Source: Deltaproteobacteria bacterium
GTDB lineage: Bacteria; Desulfobacterota; Dissulfuribacteria; Dissulfuribacterales; UBA3076
Length of the DNA stretch: 6,864 nucleotides
NCBI GenBank assembly: GCA_027004315.1
Contig: JALTHV010000313.1
Coordinates: forward strand, 1-6,864
Direction: 5' to 3'
Shown here: positions 5,266 to 6,864 of the stretch, piece by piece
Layout of the letters: every line of letters starts with the position of its first letter
Position numbering within the stretch: position 1 is the first letter of the stretch
Notes under the pieces: generated by a model
What the model saw: the letters and a program-made list of their open reading frames with translations, nothing else
Told to the model about the DNA's origin: nothing
Database searches by the model: none
Position numbers and translations under genes: made by a program

Positions 5266-5292
5266 GCCTGATCTTGGCAGCCGGGGGCTGCA

Positions 5293-5321
5293 TTGAATCC
5301 ATTTAAAAATATTTTTATATT
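5293..5321 (+). promoter_or_regulatory. Weak sigma-70-like promoter candidate before the second MinD-like gene
   Basis: TTGAAT (5293-5298) and TATATT (5316-5321) are separated by 17 bases in an A/T-rich stretch just upstream of the gene at 5340. The leader would be only about 12 bases and would begin at the ribosome site (AAAGGG, 5328-5333). A small hairpin, gcagcc (5277-5282) with ggctgc (5286-5291), lies just before it. The match is modest and may simply reflect base composition. Confidence 0.25.
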
Positions 5322-5339
5322 TTAGAGAAAGGGATTGTT

Positions 5340-6200
5340 ATGAAGGAGATAGTTATCATAAGTGGCAAGGGCGGGTCAGGAAAGACCACTATTCTTTCAG
5401 CGTTTGCCTCATTGGCAGAGAATAAGGTCCTCTGTGATGCAGATGTGGATGCAGCCGATCTCCATCTTATTATGGATCCTCAGGTCAAAGAACGTCACGA
5501 TTTTGAATCCGGGCGTACAGCTATCATCAATCAAGATAAGTGCATACAGTGCGGTCTGTGTCGGGATCTGTGTAAGTGGAATGCTATCAGTGAAGACTTT
5601 GTGGTGAATCCCATAGAGTGTGAAGGTTGCGGCGTATGTCACTATTTCTGTCCTGAAAAGGCCGTTGATTTTCCCCTGAATACCTGTGGAGAGTGGTGCA
5701 TTTCTGATACCCGTTTTGGGCCTATGGTCCATGCCCGGCTCTACATTGCAGAAGAAAATTCCGGCAAGCTGGTAGCGCTTATACGCGAGAGAGGCAAAAA
5801 GCTTGCTGAAGAGAAGGGCCTGGATCTACTGCTTACAGATGGGCCTCCGGGTATAGGTTGTCCGGTCATTGCGTCCCTTGGAGGGGCTACGGCCGTCCTT
5901 ATTGTAGCCGAGCCTACGGTCTCTGGCAGGCACGACATGGAGCGTGTAGTGGAGCTAGCTGCATTTTTTAAAATCCCTGCCATGGTTTGTATCAACAAGT
6001 TTGATCTCAACCCCAAGGAGGGAGAGGCTATTGAGGCCTTTTCAAGAGAGAAGGGCGTGACTGTGATGGGGAGAATTCCATTTGATCTTGCCTTTACTGA
6101 GGCCATGGTCCAGGGGAAAACCATCGTAGAATTTGATAGCCACTCCAAAGGCTGTGAGGCAGTCAAAGATATATGGGAAAACGTGGCACAAAATTTCTAA
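5340..6200 (+). CDS. MinD-type P-loop ATPase with inserted 2x[4Fe-4S] ferredoxin domain (second paralogue)
   Basis: At 286 residues, this shares the architecture of the gene at 4053 but is clearly diverged. Walker A is SGKGGSGKTT (8-17, signature Lys10), and the switch region reads CDADVDAADLHL (32-43). The ferredoxin ligands are C68, C71, C74, C78 and C94, C97, C100, C104, with the second site ending FCPEKAV. DGPPGIGCPVIAS and AEPTVSGRHDMERV parallel the first paralogue. All eight ferredoxin cysteines and the conserved PPGxxCPVIAS Cys are kept, so both copies should be active. A heterodimer or shared complex with the first paralogue is likely by analogy with orp-type loci. The strong RBS of the next gene begins 2 bases after this stop, so co-expression continues downstream. 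Confidence 0.92.
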   Translation: MKEIVIISGKGGSGKTTILSAFASLAENKVLCDADVDAADLHLIMDPQVKERHDFESGRTAIINQDKCIQCGLCRDLCKWNAISEDFVVNPIECEGCGVCHYFCPEKAVDFPLNTCGEWCISDTRFGPMVHARLYIAEENSGKLVALIRERGKKLAEEKGLDLLLTDGPPGIGCPVIASLGGATAVLIVAEPTVSGRHDMERVVELAAFFKIPAMVCINKFDLNPKEGEAIEAFSREKGVTVMGRIPFDLAFTEAMVQGKTIVEFDSHSKGCEAVKDIWENVAQNF

Positions 6201-6202
6201 AT

Positions 6203-6210
6203 AAGGAGGT
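6203..6210 (+). promoter_or_regulatory. Near-perfect ribosome binding site
   Basis: AAGGAGGT is a full anti-16S complement, 6 bases before the ATG at 6217. It is the strongest site in the window and suggests that the small protein is made in larger amounts than its neighbours. Confidence 0.8.
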
Positions 6211-6216
6211 AATAAG

Positions 6217-6453
6217 ATGCCAAGAGGAGATGGAACAGGACCGAGAGGTCAGGGACCTGGAACAGGCAGGGGAATGGGTGGAGGACGCGGTGGTCAGGGC
6301 GGAGGTGGTCGTGGCCAGGGCGGAGGTTTTGCCGCAGGTCCAGGTGGTTATTGCGTCTGCCCCAACTGTGGCACAAGGGTAGCTCATCAATTGGGGACCC
6401 CCTGTTATCAGCAGAAATGCCCTAAGTGTGGAGCAGCCATGGCTCGGGAATAG
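6217..6453 (+). CDS. Small Gly/Arg-rich protein with C-terminal zinc ribbon (DUF5320-like N-terminus)
   Basis: The 78-residue protein opens MPRGDGTGPRGQGPGTGRGM, the start typical of DUF5320 family proteins, which are often encoded beside NifX-like genes in anaerobes. A Gly-rich stretch with RG and GQGGG units runs to about residue 44. The C-terminal third holds CVCPNCG, then a His, then PCYQQKCPKCGAAM. The two CPxCG knuckles should form a zinc ribbon, with the His and extra Cys nearby. The mix of a DUF5320-type start and a zinc ribbon end, rather than the usual helical tail, is less common in my experience. The gene follows the second MinD-like ATPase by 16 bases. Function is unknown; metal binding or an interaction with nucleic acid or the ATPases is possible. 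Confidence 0.83.
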   Translation: MPRGDGTGPRGQGPGTGRGMGGGRGGQGGGGRGQGGGFAAGPGGYCVCPNCGTRVAHQLGTPCYQQKCPKCGAAMARE

Positions 6454-6503
6454 CATTCCTGTGTGAAAGGGTTATATATGGTTCTATTGTAGGAAGGAAT
6501 GTT

Positions 6504-6509
6504 AGGAGG
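6504..6509 (+). promoter_or_regulatory. Ribosome binding site that sets a GTG start at 6516
   Basis: AGGAGG is 6 bases before GTG at 6516, whose frame reads VPIYEYRCRLCG, the invariant FmdB opening. The upstream in-frame ATG at 6426 would overlap the preceding gene and has no such support. Confidence 0.82.
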
Positions 6510-6515
6510 TCTGAA

Positions 6516-6758
6516 GTGCCAATCTATGAATATCGATGCAGGCTGTGTGGGGCCACATCCGAATATCTGGTCGGCATAGGAAAGGACGAAGATATCTCTT
6601 GCAAGGAATGCGGAAGTACTGATATGGAAAGGGTATTATCTGTTGCTTCCTTTGTGAATGGGACGTCGAGACGTGCCCCAGGCAGGACCTGCTGCGGTCG
6701 TGAAGAGCGCTGTGAGATCCCTCCATGTTCTAGCGGAGGGGTCTGTAGGCATGGATAA
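6516..6758 (+). CDS. FmdB-type zinc ribbon protein with Cys-rich tail (GTG start)
   Basis: This 80-residue protein of the FmdB family has (f)MPIYEYRCRLCG at the start, ligand pairs C8-C11 and C29-C32, and the MERVLSVASFV segment that usually follows. The tail, residues 47-80, is unusual in carrying five further cysteines (C59, C60, C66, C71, C77), including TCCG and a final GVCRHG, enough for a second metal site. It is a distant paralogue of the protein at 5050, which has a Ser-rich tail instead. It lies 62 bases after the previous gene and 25 before the J-domain gene. Its partner is unknown. Confidence 0.86.
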   Translation: MPIYEYRCRLCGATSEYLVGIGKDEDISCKECGSTDMERVLSVASFVNGTSRRAPGRTCCGREERCEIPPCSSGGVCRHG

Positions 6759-6783
6759 ATACTTATAAGAGGTTACGATATAA

Positions 6784-6864
6784 ATGAGTGAGGATTATTA
6801 CAGTATCCTTGGACTTAGGCCTGGTGTGCCGGCAGAGGAGATCAAGAAGACCTATCACCGGCTT
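6784..6864 (+). CDS. J-domain (DnaJ-like) co-chaperone, N-terminal fragment cut by the window edge
   Basis: Twenty-seven codons are visible, reading MSEDYYSILGLRPGVPAEEI and then KKTYHRL at the edge. This is helix I and most of helix II of a J domain (the usual pattern is DYYxxLGLxxxAxxxEIKKAYRRL). The HPD motif that activates Hsp70 would come just beyond the window. AGAGG at 6768-6772 is a modest ribosome site. Whether this is DnaJ itself, CbpA or another J-domain protein cannot be told. Its place at the end of a cluster of cluster-handling ATPases would suit an assembly chaperone role, but it may belong to the next operon. Confidence 0.85.
   Translation, partial: MSEDYYSILGLRPGVPAEEIKKTYHRL

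Noticed and set aside
5277..5291. Terminator after the 5050-5265 gene
   Set aside because: It is a 6-bp hairpin with a 3-base loop, but there is no T-run directly after it and the downstream gene appears co-directional and related.
6426..6515. ATG at 6426 as start of the last FmdB-type gene
   Set aside because: It overlaps the previous gene. The GTG at 6516 has AGGAGG 6 bases ahead and begins the family motif.

Overview
The window looks like a metal-cofactor and P-loop ATPase locus from a strictly anaerobic bacterium, most likely a sulfate-reducing or sulfur-metabolising Desulfobacterota-type organism. This rests on gene content: NifX/NifB-like (orange-protein-like) domains, an Mrp ATPase fused to such a domain, a pair of MinD-type ATPases carrying two [4Fe-4S] sites each, and a sigma-54 promoter in front. 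The set resembles the orp (orange protein) locus of Desulfovibrio vulgaris, which is sigma-54 controlled. The taxon is an inference; there is no rRNA or other marker in the window.

Layout. Positions 1-485 hold no gene. They contain a long palindromic element with a perfect 32-bp stem (124-235), a satellite hairpin (234-267), and then what reads as a complete sigma-54 control region: a 22-bp dyad (328-349), an exact match to the IHF consensus (392-404, minus strand) and a -24/-12 element (446-461). A tight four-gene operon follows, all on the + strand: a NifX-like protein (495-863), a radical SAM protein with a C-terminal winged helix (866-1834), a NifX-like protein with a Gly-Met repeat and coiled-coil tail (1857-2462), and an Mrp ATPase fused to a NifX/ORP-like domain (2490-3704).

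A 348-bp gap (3705-4052) holds a second copy of the palindromic element, with its loop inverted relative to the first copy and apparently interrupted by a small insertion with its own inverted ends. A second + strand cluster follows: MinD-like ATPase 1 (4053-4898), a short inverted repeat of a dispersed type (4935-4999), a small FmdB-type zinc ribbon protein (5050-5265), MinD-like ATPase 2 (5340-6200), a Gly/Arg-rich zinc ribbon protein (6217-6453), another FmdB-type protein starting at GTG (6516-6758), and the beginning of a J-domain protein (6784 to the window edge).

Working model (inference). The NifX-like proteins and domains bind or carry a metal-sulfur cluster or precursor. The Mrp and MinD-type ATPases use nucleotide-driven conformational change to load, move or place Fe-S or mixed-metal clusters. 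The radical SAM enzyme may supply a modification step or act as a redox-sensitive regulator through its winged helix. The small Cys-rich proteins may be accessory metal or zinc proteins. No ORF in the window is a nitrogenase structural gene, so a nitrogen-fixation role is not supported.
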